A program made the translations under genes and the position numbers. Source: Pseudomonas sp. RIT-PI-q (GTDB taxonomy: Bacteria > Pseudomonadota > Gammaproteobacteria > Pseudomonadales > Pseudomonadaceae). From it: DNA of 44,499 bases. The notes below the pieces were generated by a model, which saw only the letters and a list, made by a program, of their open reading frames with translations, ran no database searches and was not told where the DNA came from. Where the stretch lies: the NCBI RefSeq assembly GCF_001297125.1, contig NZ_LHPC01000041.1, positions 1 through 44,499 of the forward strand. Reading direction: 5' to 3'. Shown here piece after piece: positions 24,432-32,708 of the stretch; positions within the stretch are counted from its first letter, which is position 1; the number at the start of each line of letters is the position of its first letter.

Positions 24432-24653
24432 ATGCCGATGTACGACTATCAATGTGCTTCCTGTGGTCATCAGTTGGAAGCCATTCAAAAGATCAGCGCA
24501 GCACCGCTGGTCGACTGCCCTGCCTGCCAGGCGCCAGAGCTTAAAAAGATGCTGTCCATGCCGGGCTTCCGCCTTAGCGGCACCGGCTGGTACGAAACCG
24601 ATTTCAAGACCGGTTCAAAGAAGAACCTGGCCGGCGGCGACAAAGCTGACTAG
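24432..24653 (+). CDS. FmdB family zinc-ribbon protein
   Basis: A protein of 73 residues. It has two CxxC knuckles, CASC near residues 8-11 and CPAC near 33-36, framed by MPMYDYQCASCGHQLEAIQK and the family's C-terminal GTGWYETDFK. These features define the FmdB/CxxC_CxxC_SSSS regulatory-protein family, whose function is poorly known. The ATG at 24432 gives the expected N-terminus MPMYDYQC. It is the first gene after a good promoter and lies just upstream of aspS, a common arrangement in gammaproteobacteria. Confidence 0.88.
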   Translation: MPMYDYQCASCGHQLEAIQKISAAPLVDCPACQAPELKKMLSMPGFRLSGTGWYETDFKTGSKKNLAGGDKAD

Positions 24654-24775
24654 GGTCTAGAGCCTGAGTTGAACGACACGTGCGAGTTTTTGCATCATCC
24701 AGCACCTCTCTTGAGGGCGGGGCTGGTGCAGGATCTCCAACCGAATTTCGAATTACGAGAAGTGAAACCACGACC

Positions 24776-26551
24776 ATGATGCGCAGCCATTATTGCGGCC
24801 AACTGAACGAAGCCCTGGAAGGCCAGGAAATTACCCTTTGCGGATGGGTTCACCGTCGCCGTGACCACGGTGGGGTGATTTTCCTCGATATCCGTGATCG
24901 TGATGGTCTGGCCCAGGTGGTGTTCGACCCGGACCGCGCTGAAACCTTCGCCGTCGCCGACCGCGTGCGCAGCGAATATGTGGTCAAGGTCACCGGCAAG
25001 GTGCGTCTGCGTCCGGCCGGTGCCACCAACGCCAACATGGCGTCGGGCATGATCGAAGTGCTGGGTTACGAACTGGAAGTACTGAACGAAGCGGAAACCC
25101 CGCCGTTCCCGCTCAACGAGTACTCCGACGTCGGCGAAGAAACCCGCCTGCGCTATCGCTTCCTCGACCTGCGTCGCCCGGAAATGCTCGAGAAGCTGCG
25201 TCTGCGTTCGCGCATGACCACCAGCATCCGTCGCTACCTGGACGAGAACGGCTTCCTCGACGTCGAGACGCCGATCCTGACCCGTGCGACCCCGGAAGGC
25301 GCTCGCGACTACCTGGTGCCGAGCCGAACCCACGCCGGTTCCTTCTTCGCCTTGCCGCAATCGCCACAGCTGTTCAAGCAACTGCTGATGGTCGCCGGCT
25401 TCGATCGTTACTATCAGATCGCCAAGTGCTTCCGCGATGAAGACCTGCGTGCCGACCGTCAGCCTGAGTTCACTCAGATCGACATCGAAACCAGCTTCCT
25501 CGATGAAAAAGACATCATCGGCATCACCGAAGGCATGATCCGCAACCTGTTCAAGGAAGTGCTGGATCTGGAGTTCGGTGAATTCCCGCACATGACTTAC
25601 GAAGAGGCCATGCGCCGTTACGGTTCCGACAAGCCGGACCTGCGTAACCCGCTGGAACTGGTCGACGTTGCCGACCAACTGAAAGAAGTCGATTTCAAAG
25701 TGTTCAGCGGCCCGGCCAACGACCCGAAATGCCGCATTGCCGCGTTGCGCGTTCCTGGCGGCGCGAGCATGCCGCGCAAGCAAATCGACGACTACACCAA
25801 GTTCGTCGGCATCTACGGTGCCAAGGGCCTGGCGTACATCAAGGTCAACGAACGCGCCAAAGGCGTCGAAGGCCTGCAATCGCCTATCGTCAAGAACATC
25901 CCTGAAGCCAACCTCAATGTGATCCTCGATCGCGTTGGCGCGGTTGATGGCGACATCGTGTTCTTCGGTGCCGACAAAGCCAAGATCGTCAGCGAAGCCC
26001 TGGGTGCACTGCGGATCAAGGTCGGCAACGACCTGGACCTGCTGACCTGCAAGTGGGCGCCGATGTGGGTCGTCGACTTCCCGATGTTCGAAGAGAACGA
26101 CGACGGCAGCTTCACCGCCTTGCACCACCCGTTCACCGCGCCGAAGTGCACCCCGGAAGAACTCGAAGCCAACCCGGCAACTGCTCTGTCCCGTGCCTAC
26201 GACATGGTCCTGAACGGCACCGAGCTGGGTGGCGGTTCGATCCGTATCCACCGCAAGGAAATGCAGCAGACGGTGTTCCGCCTGCTGGGTATCAATGAAG
26301 CGGAACAGGAAGAGAAATTCGGCTTCCTGCTCGACGCCCTGAAGTATGGCGCGCCGCCGCACGGTGGCCTGGCCTTCGGCCTGGACCGTCTGGTGATGCT
26401 GATGACCGGCGCCCAGTCGATCCGTGAAGTGATCGCGTTCCCGAAAACCCAGAGCGCGGCTGACGTCATGACTCAGGCTCCGGGCGCGGTAGATGCCAAG
26501 GCATTGCGCGAATTGCACATTCGTCTGCGCGAAACGCCAAAGGCTGAGTAA
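24776..26551 (+). CDS. aspS: Aspartyl-tRNA synthetase, probably non-discriminating (Asp/Asn)
   Basis: Class II synthetase of 591 residues, bacterial AspRS type: N-terminal OB anticodon-binding domain (about 1-105), catalytic core with motif 2 FRDEDLRADRQPEFTQID and motif 3 GLAFGLDRLVMLMTG, and the bacterial insertion domain between. In P. aeruginosa AspRS charges both tRNA-Asp and tRNA-Asn, the latter corrected by GatCAB, and His31 is one determinant. Counting from the MMRSHYC start, His31 is present here (RRRDHGGVIF), against Leu in discriminating enzymes. The paired ATG at 24776 is preceded by GAGAAG. It follows fmdB after about 120 bases and ends at a terminator. Confidence 0.96.
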   Translation: MMRSHYCGQLNEALEGQEITLCGWVHRRRDHGGVIFLDIRDRDGLAQVVFDPDRAETFAVADRVRSEYVVKVTGKVRLRPAGATNANMASGMIEVLGYELEVLNEAETPPFPLNEYSDVGEETRLRYRFLDLRRPEMLEKLRLRSRMTTSIRRYLDENGFLDVETPILTRATPEGARDYLVPSRTHAGSFFALPQSPQLFKQLLMVAGFDRYYQIAKCFRDEDLRADRQPEFTQIDIETSFLDEKDIIGITEGMIRNLFKEVLDLEFGEFPHMTYEEAMRRYGSDKPDLRNPLELVDVADQLKEVDFKVFSGPANDPKCRIAALRVPGGASMPRKQIDDYTKFVGIYGAKGLAYIKVNERAKGVEGLQSPIVKNIPEANLNVILDRVGAVDGDIVFFGADKAKIVSEALGALRIKVGNDLDLLTCKWAPMWVVDFPMFEENDDGSFTALHHPFTAPKCTPEELEANPATALSRAYDMVLNGTELGGGSIRIHRKEMQQTVFRLLGINEAEQEEKFGFLLDALKYGAPPHGGLAFGLDRLVMLMTGAQSIREVIAFPKTQSAADVMTQAPGAVDAKALRELHIRLRETPKAE

Positions 26552-26562
26552 GACTGACCCTG

Positions 26563-26593
26563 AAGGCGCATCCTTATGGGATGCGCCTTTTTT
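26563..26593 (+). terminator. Rho-independent terminator after aspS
   Basis: AAGGCGCATCC (26563-26573) pairs with GGATGCGCCTT (26579-26589) over a five-base loop and runs into six T. Confidence 0.93.
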
Positions 26594-26672
26594 ATAGGTC
26601 GAGATTTTTTTCTTGCTGGCCTGCGCGATTAAGCGCGGCGGGCAATGTTTCAAAGAGAATTCGGAGCGAGAT

Positions 26673-27419
<747 letters not shown>

Positions 27420-27432
27420 ATGCTACGCCCTC

Positions 27433-27519
27433 ATTGTAGGAGCTGGCTTGCCAGCGAAGAGGCCCTTGAACTTGTACAAGTCATGAGGCCGCCTTCGCTG
27501 GCAAGCCAGCGCCTACAAT
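27433..27519. repeat. REPIN (GCTGGCTTGCCAGCGAAGAGGC subtype)
   Basis: ATTGTAGGAGCTGGCTTGCC starts at 27433, and the inverted partner (TTCGCTGGCAAGCCAGC) ends at 27519. It lies between co-directional yebC and ruvC and ends 34 bases before the ruvC start. This palindrome core occurs nowhere else in the window. Confidence 0.88.
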
Positions 27520-27553
27520 TCCCTCGGACATTTGCATCAGCGTTGCAGGCGTT

Positions 27554-28078
27554 ATGACTTTAATTCTTGGTATCGACCCCGGTTCGCGCATCACCGGATA
27601 CGGCGTGGTACGCGATACCGGACGCGGCTGCGTTTACGTGGCGTCGGGTTGCATTCGCACAGGCTCCGGCGAGCTGCATGAGCGCCTGCAAATCGTCTAT
27701 CGCGGCGTGCGCGAAGTCATCCAGACCTACGGCCCGGTCACCATGGGCATCGAAAAGGTGTTCATGGCGCGCAACGCCGACTCCGCGCTGAAACTCGGCC
27801 AGGCCCGTGGCGCCGCCATCGTCGCCGGCGCGGAAGAAGCCCTGGAAATCGCCGAGTACACCGCGACCCAGGTCAAGCAGGCGGTCACCGGCACCGGTGC
27901 GGCCAATAAAGAACAGGTGCAGATGATGGTCATGCACATGCTGAAACTGACCAGCAAGCCGCAAATCGATGCCTCGGACGCCCTGGCCATCGCCATTTGC
28001 CATGCTCACACCCGTTCCAGCCTGTTGCCCCATGGCCTGGGTACGGCACGCAGTCGTGGCGGGCGCCTGCGTCTCTGA
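27554..28078 (+). CDS. ruvC: Holliday junction endonuclease RuvC
   Basis: Resolves Holliday junctions by paired nicking, acting with RuvAB. It has 174 residues. The RNase H-like core shows the acidic metal ligands: D8 in LGIDPGSRITGYGVV, the Glu of MGIEKVFMARNADSALKLGQ, and the DASDALAIAICHAH pair near the C-terminus. The ATG at 27554 has only a weak ribosome site. A REPIN lies immediately upstream and a strong hairpin downstream, so transcription of ruvC may be partly separate from yebC and ruvAB. Confidence 0.96.
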   Translation: MTLILGIDPGSRITGYGVVRDTGRGCVYVASGCIRTGSGELHERLQIVYRGVREVIQTYGPVTMGIEKVFMARNADSALKLGQARGAAIVAGAEEALEIAEYTATQVKQAVTGTGAANKEQVQMMVMHMLKLTSKPQIDASDALAIAICHAHTRSSLLPHGLGTARSRGGRLRL

Positions 28079-28107
28079 TAGCATCAGCAAGCATTTTTAG
28101 GGAATGA

Positions 28108-28149
28108 GGGTTTTGCGCCTGGGTTGTCGGCGCAAAACCCTTGTTCTTT
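28108..28149 (+). terminator. Hairpin in the ruvC-ruvA gap, possible attenuator
   Basis: GGGTTTTGCGCC (28108-28119) and GGCGCAAAACCC (28129-28140) form a perfect 12-base stem with a nine-base loop, followed by TTGTTCTTT, an imperfect U tract. It may partially terminate transcripts leaving ruvC. Confidence 0.55.
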
Positions 28150-28193
28150 CAGTCGCCAGCCGCAGCGCTGGCCAACGCTCAAGGATCTGAAAC

Positions 28194-28811
28194 GTGATTG
28201 GACGCTTGCGCGGCACCCTGGCTGAGAAACAGCCGCCGCACCTGATTCTGGATGTAAACGGTCTGGGGTATGAGCTGGAAGTACCCATGACCACGCTGTA
28301 TCGCTTGCCGTCGGTCGGTGAACCGCTGACCTTGCACACCCATTTGGTCGTACGCGAAGACGCGCAGTTACTCTATGGCTTCTTCGGCAAGCGTGAGCGA
28401 GACTTTTTCCGCGAGTTGATCCGTCTCAATGGTGTAGGTCCGAAATTGGCCCTGGCCTTGATGTCGAGCCTGGAAGTCGACGAGCTGGTCCGTTGCGTAC
28501 AGTCCCAGGACACCTCGGCGCTGACCAAGGTGCCGGGCGTGGGCAAGAAGACTGCCGAGCGTTTGCTGGTGGAACTCAAGGACCGCTTCAAGGCCTGGGA
28601 AACCGTACCGGCGATGTTCGCCCTGGTGCCCAACCAGCCGGGTGGTCCGGATGCCCCGGCCCCGGTGGCGACGGCCGAAAATGACGCGGTCAGCGCGCTG
28701 ATTTCCCTGGGCTACAAGCCTCAGGAAGCCAGCAAGGCGATTTCCGCGATCAAGGAGAAAGGTTTGAGCAGTGAAGACATGATTCGTCGTGCCCTGAAGG
28801 GAATGATCTAA
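28194..28811 (+). CDS. ruvA: Holliday junction branch-migration protein RuvA
   Basis: Tetrameric junction-binding subunit of the RuvAB motor, 205 residues. Order: OB domain (MIGRLRGTLAEKQPPHLILD), helix-hairpin-helix domain with LIRLNGVGPKLALALMSS and LTKVPGVGKKTAERLLVEL, a Pro/Ala-rich linker (about 145-160), and domain III that contacts RuvB (SALISLGYKPQEASKAISAI). It starts with GTG at 28194 behind AAGGAT. The stop codon abuts the GTG start of ruvB, so the two are translationally coupled. Confidence 0.96.
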   Translation: MIGRLRGTLAEKQPPHLILDVNGLGYELEVPMTTLYRLPSVGEPLTLHTHLVVREDAQLLYGFFGKRERDFFRELIRLNGVGPKLALALMSSLEVDELVRCVQSQDTSALTKVPGVGKKTAERLLVELKDRFKAWETVPAMFALVPNQPGGPDAPAPVATAENDAVSALISLGYKPQEASKAISAIKEKGLSSEDMIRRALKGMI

Positions 28812-29873
28812 GTGATTGAAGCTGATCGTCTGATTGCCGCCACGCCGGGCCCTCGCGACCGAGAGGAAGTCCAGGACCGGGCGATTCGTCCCGTCAGCCT
28901 GGCCGAATACATTGGCCAGCCGACCGTTCGCGAGCAGATGGAACTGTTCATTCAGGCCGCTCGCGGGCGCAATGAATCCCTGGACCACACGCTGATTTTC
29001 GGCCCGCCGGGTCTGGGTAAAACCACCCTGGCGAACATCATCGCCCAGGAAATGGGTGTTTCGATCAAAAGCACCTCGGGCCCTGTGCTTGAGCGTCCGG
29101 GCGACCTGGCCGCGCTGCTGACCAACCTTGAACCACACGACGTGCTATTCATCGACGAGATCCATCGGCTCTCGCCGATCGTCGAGGAAGTGCTGTACCC
29201 GGCGATGGAGGATTTCCAGCTCGACATCATGATCGGTGAAGGGCCGGCTGCGCGCTCGATCAAGCTCGATCTGCCGCCGTTCACCCTGGTGGGGGCGACG
29301 ACGCGGGCCGGCATGCTGACCAACCCGTTGCGCGACCGCTTCGGGATCGTCCAGCGCCTGGAGTTCTACAACACCGCCGACCTGGCGACAATTGTCAGCC
29401 GTTCGGCGGCTATCCTCGGCTTGCCGCTGGACCCGGAAGGCGCTTTCGAAATCGCCCGTCGTGCCCGTGGTACGCCACGGATTGCCAACCGCTTGCTGCG
29501 CCGGGTGCGCGATTTCGCCGAGGTTCGCGCCAAGGGACACATCACCAAACCGATCGCCGACCTGGCCTTGAATCTATTGGATGTCGATGAACGTGGCTTC
29601 GATCACCAGGATCGACGTCTGTTGTTGACCATGATCGAGAAGTTCGACGGTGGTCCGGTCGGCGTGGACAGCCTGGCGGCTGCCATCAGCGAAGAGCGTC
29701 ACACCATTGAAGACGTGCTGGAGCCGTACCTGATCCAACAGGGCTACATCATGCGCACGCCACGGGGGCGAGTGGTCACGCGGCATGCTTACCTGCATTT
29801 CGGTTTAAACATTCCGTCACGATTGGGCGAAATGCCCGTGGTAGACGAGTTCCTCGATGCAGTGGACGATTAA
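28812..29873 (+). CDS. ruvB: Holliday junction branch-migration helicase RuvB
   Basis: AAA+ hexameric motor that drives branch migration with RuvA. It has 353 residues. Walker A GPPGLGKT is at 64-71, Walker B is LFIDEIHRLSPIVEE, sensor I is LVGATTRAGMLTNPLRDRFG (including the arginine-finger region), and the C-terminal winged-helix domain ends PRGRVVTRHAYLHFGL. It uses a GTG start directly after the ruvA stop codon; AAGGG in the end of ruvA is the likely ribosome site. About 125 bases separate it from ybgC, enough for a separate promoter. Confidence 0.97.
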   Translation: MIEADRLIAATPGPRDREEVQDRAIRPVSLAEYIGQPTVREQMELFIQAARGRNESLDHTLIFGPPGLGKTTLANIIAQEMGVSIKSTSGPVLERPGDLAALLTNLEPHDVLFIDEIHRLSPIVEEVLYPAMEDFQLDIMIGEGPAARSIKLDLPPFTLVGATTRAGMLTNPLRDRFGIVQRLEFYNTADLATIVSRSAAILGLPLDPEGAFEIARRARGTPRIANRLLRRVRDFAEVRAKGHITKPIADLALNLLDVDERGFDHQDRRLLLTMIEKFDGGPVGVDSLAAAISEERHTIEDVLEPYLIQQGYIMRTPRGRVVTRHAYLHFGLNIPSRLGEMPVVDEFLDAVDD

Positions 29874-30000
29874 TTCACCTTTGCGCGCTGATTTTTCGGG
29901 CATTGTGCTGTCCTAGGACCGTACTTTCGCGAGAAAGCCGCAGAACATTGAAAAACAGTTGCCTGGCCGGATTGGCAACCTGAGGAGTAAGCACTAGAGT

Positions 30001-30468
30001 ATGCGCGCGCAAAACGGGCTTGAGCCTTTCGCACTTCGTTGTCGCGTTTATTACGAGGACACCGATGCGGGCGGCATCGTGTATTACGTTAATTACCTCA
30101 AGTTTATGGAACGGGCTCGAACCGAGCGGCTCCGGGAGCTGGGCTTTGCCCAATCCCAGCTGGCCGGGGAGGACCTGTTATTCGTCGTGCATTCCAGCGA
30201 AGCGCGCTACCACGCGCCGGCGCGACTGGACGACGAATTGCTGGTAAGCGCTGAAGTAATCGAATTGAACCGTGTCAGCCTGCGTTTCAAACAGCAGGTC
30301 AGGCGGGCTACGGATAATGCGCTGCTCTGCGAAGGGCAGTTTTTGGTGGCCTGTGTGCGCACTGACAGTTTAAAACCCCGGGCCATTCCCGAAGCTCTAC
30401 GTGCGGCCTTTGCCGACGTGAGCGGCGCGGGTACACACTCAAAGCAGGAGATAAAGCGTGGAAGCTAA
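30001..30468 (+). CDS. ybgC: YbgC, Tol-Pal-associated acyl-CoA thioesterase
   Basis: Hot-dog-fold thioesterase of 155 residues and first gene of the tol-oprL operon. The active-site loop is YYEDTDAGGIVYYVNYLKF with the general-base/nucleophile Asp (D22), followed by FMERARTERLRELG. In E. coli and Haemophilus YbgC a His stands seven residues after this Asp (VVYHASY); here it is Tyr29. The ATG at 30001 has GAGGAG rather far upstream (13 bases). The 3' end overlaps tolQ by 11 bases, so coupling is expected. Syntenic with PA0968. Substrate in the cell is not settled for the family. Confidence 0.93.
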   Translation: MRAQNGLEPFALRCRVYYEDTDAGGIVYYVNYLKFMERARTERLRELGFAQSQLAGEDLLFVVHSSEARYHAPARLDDELLVSAEVIELNRVSLRFKQQVRRATDNALLCEGQFLVACVRTDSLKPRAIPEALRAAFADVSGAGTHSKQEIKRGS

Positions 30469-31153
30469 CGTCGTCGACCATTCCTCCATGTGGAGCCTGG
30501 TCAGCAATGCCAGTATCGTGGTGCAACTGGTAATGCTGATCCTGGTAGCCGCATCGGTGACCTCATGGATCATGATCTTTCAGCGCAGCAACCTGCTGCG
30601 CGCCGGTCGACGTGCCCTGGAGAGCTTTGAAGAGCGCTTCTGGTCGGGTATCGACCTGTCCAAACTCTACCGTCAGGCTGGCAGCAACCCTGATCCGGAT
30701 TCGGGCGTCGAGCAGATCTTCCGTGCCGGTTTCAAGGAGTTCTCCCGTCTGCGCCAGCAGCCAGGTGTTGATCCGGAAGCGGTCATGGAAGGTGTGGCCC
30801 GTGCCATGCGCGTCGCCATTTCCCGTGAAGAAGAAAAGCTCGAGCAGAGCCTGCCGTTCCTGGCCACCGTCGGCTCCGTCAGCCCGTACATCGGTCTGTT
30901 TGGTACGGTCTGGGGCATCATGAACTCCTTCCGTGGCCTGGCCACTGCCCAGCAAGCGACCCTGGCCACCGTGGCTCCCGGCATTGCCGAGGCACTGATT
31001 GCCACAGCGATCGGTCTGTTCGCAGCTATTCCGGCCGTTATTGCTTACAACCGTTTTGCTGCTCGCAGCGAAACCCTGCTGAGCCGTTACTACACCTTCG
31101 CCGATGAATTCCAGGCGATCCTGCACCGCAAAGTGCACACCAGCGAAGAATAA
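30458..31153 (+). CDS. tolQ: TolQ, inner-membrane motor stator of Tol-Pal
   Basis: With TolR it uses the proton gradient to energise TolA, pulling the outer membrane inward at division. It has 231 residues with three membrane helices (about 17-40, 134-156, 168-196). The long cytoplasmic loop between TM1 and TM2, and the GSVSPYIGLFGTVWGIMNSF and APGIAEALIATAIGLFAAIP segments, are the ExbB/TolQ/MotA signature, with the conserved Thr residues facing TolR. It starts at GTG 30458 with GGAG seven bases upstream, inside the ybgC end. Confidence 0.96.
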   Translation: MEANVVDHSSMWSLVSNASIVVQLVMLILVAASVTSWIMIFQRSNLLRAGRRALESFEERFWSGIDLSKLYRQAGSNPDPDSGVEQIFRAGFKEFSRLRQQPGVDPEAVMEGVARAMRVAISREEEKLEQSLPFLATVGSVSPYIGLFGTVWGIMNSFRGLATAQQATLATVAPGIAEALIATAIGLFAAIPAVIAYNRFAARSETLLSRYYTFADEFQAILHRKVHTSEE

Positions 31154-31167
31154 GCAGGTAATTTCCA

Positions 31168-31629
31168 ATGGCTTTAATCGCTCGAGCTCGCAAAAAGCGC
31201 AAGCCGGTAGCCGAGATGAACGTGGTGCCTTACATCGACGTGATGCTGGTACTGCTGGTCATCTTCATGGTGACCGCGCCGATGCTCAATCAGGGCGTGA
31301 AAGTTGATCTGCCCAAGGTTTCCAGCGAAGCCTTGCCGCAAGACAACAACACCCAGGTCCTGACCATTTCGATCAAGGCTGACAAGACCTACTACTGGAA
31401 CCTTGGCAGCGAAGTCGACACCGAAAAACAGCAGGACAAGGCCATGACCTTGCCGCAGATGACCGACGCCGTGACCAAGATCATTCGCGCAGGTACGGAA
31501 GGCGGCAAGCGGACCCAGGTGTTTATCCGCGGCGACAAGACCGTCGACTACGGTTCCGTCATGGGCGCCATGGGCGGATTGCAGAAAGCCGGGGTCGGTA
31601 ATGTTGGCTTGATTACCGAGGCACCCTGA
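31168..31629 (+). CDS. tolR: TolR, Tol-Pal proton-motive subunit
   Basis: A protein of 153 residues: a short cytoplasmic basic N-terminus, one membrane helix (PYIDVMLVLLVIFMVTAPML) whose D24 is the proton-carrying Asp of ExbD/TolR proteins, and a periplasmic domain ending in GGLQKAGVGNVGLITEAP. It lies 14 bases after tolQ. Its TGA overlaps the ATG of tolA by one base. Confidence 0.96.
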   Translation: MALIARARKKRKPVAEMNVVPYIDVMLVLLVIFMVTAPMLNQGVKVDLPKVSSEALPQDNNTQVLTISIKADKTYYWNLGSEVDTEKQQDKAMTLPQMTDAVTKIIRAGTEGGKRTQVFIRGDKTVDYGSVMGAMGGLQKAGVGNVGLITEAP

Positions 31630-32708
31630 TGCAGCAAATGCGAGAGCCGTCCGCCTCGGAAAGCTATTTCTGGCCTAGTGTCCTGGCGATTGTCTTGCAC
31701 GTGCTGGTGTTCGGCATGCTGTTTGTCAGTTTCGCCTTCACGCCAGAGCTGCCGCCTGCCAAACCGATTGTCCAGGCGACCTTGTACCAGCTGAAATCGA
31801 AAAGTCGGGCGACCACCCAGACCAATCAGAAGATTGCGGGCGAAGCGCAGAAATCTGCCGCGCGTCAGACCGAAGTCGAACAGATGGAACAGAAGAAGAT
31901 CGAACAGGAAGCGATCAAAGCCGCGGAACAAAAGAAGGAAGACGCGGCTCAAAAAGCCGAAGAATCCAAGAAGGCCGACGAGACGAAGAAAGCGGAAGAG
32001 GCAAAAAAGGCTGATGAAGCCAAGAAAGCCGATGAAGCGAAGAAGACCGCCGAAGCCAAAAAGGTCGAAGAGAAACAATTGGCTGATATAGCCAAGAAGA
32101 AAGCGGAAGAAGACGCCAAGAAAGCTGCTGAAGAAGAGGCCAAGAAAGCGGCCGCTGAAGAAGCGAAGAAAAAGATCGTAGAAGACGCGAAGAAGAAAGC
32201 CGCGGAAGACGCCAAGAAGAAATCTGAAGCTGAAGAGGCGAAGAAGAAAGTCGCCGAAGACGCGAAGAAGAAAGCTGCTGCCGATGCTGCGAAGAAAAAA
32301 TCGCAGGAAGCGGCACGTAAATCCGCCGAAGACAAAAAGGCTCAGGCCCTGGCAGATTTGCTTTCCGACACGCCACAGCGTCAGCAAGCCTTGGCGGATG
32401 AGCAGGGTGACGAAGTCGCGGGTAACTTCGATGATCTGATTCGCTCGCGTGCATCAGAAGGTTGGGCGCAGCCACCGTCGGCTCGCAAGGGCATGAAAGT
32501 GATCCTGCAGATCAACATGCTGCCTGACGGAACGATCTCCGGCGTATCGGTTGCCCGTTCCAGTGGTGATGTGCCGTTCGACAGTTCAGCAGTAGCGGCA
32601 GTAAAAAATATTGGTCGTTTGACCGAAATGCAGGGTCTGAAGCCAGCTGATTTCGCACCCTATCGTTCATTCAAGATGACATTCACACCTGAGGATCTAG
32701 CCTTGTGA
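31629..32708 (+). CDS. tolA: TolA, membrane-spanning bridge of Tol-Pal
   Basis: A protein of 359 residues in three domains. Domain I has one membrane helix (about 16-38) with SHLS-like SVLAIVLHVLVFGM. Domain II (about 62-238) is a long Lys/Glu/Ala helix built of imperfect AKKADE-type repeats that spans the periplasm; its DNA (about 31870-32345) is repetitive and purine-rich. Domain III (about 265-359, GWAQPPSARKGMKVILQI and onward) binds Pal and TolB and is the entry point for some colicins and phages. It overlaps tolR by one base and tolB by four, so the tolRAB genes are tightly coupled. The repeat tract may vary in length between strains. Confidence 0.96.
   Translation: MQQMREPSASESYFWPSVLAIVLHVLVFGMLFVSFAFTPELPPAKPIVQATLYQLKSKSRATTQTNQKIAGEAQKSAARQTEVEQMEQKKIEQEAIKAAEQKKEDAAQKAEESKKADETKKAEEAKKADEAKKADEAKKTAEAKKVEEKQLADIAKKKAEEDAKKAAEEEAKKAAAEEAKKKIVEDAKKKAAEDAKKKSEAEEAKKKVAEDAKKKAAADAAKKKSQEAARKSAEDKKAQALADLLSDTPQRQQALADEQGDEVAGNFDDLIRSRASEGWAQPPSARKGMKVILQINMLPDGTISGVSVARSSGDVPFDSSAVAAVKNIGRLTEMQGLKPADFAPYRSFKMTFTPEDLAL

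Noticed and set aside
31870..32345. Repetitive purine-rich tract as a tandem-repeat or mobile sequence
   Set aside because: It encodes the Lys/Ala/Glu helix of TolA domain II, which is repetitive in all members of the family.
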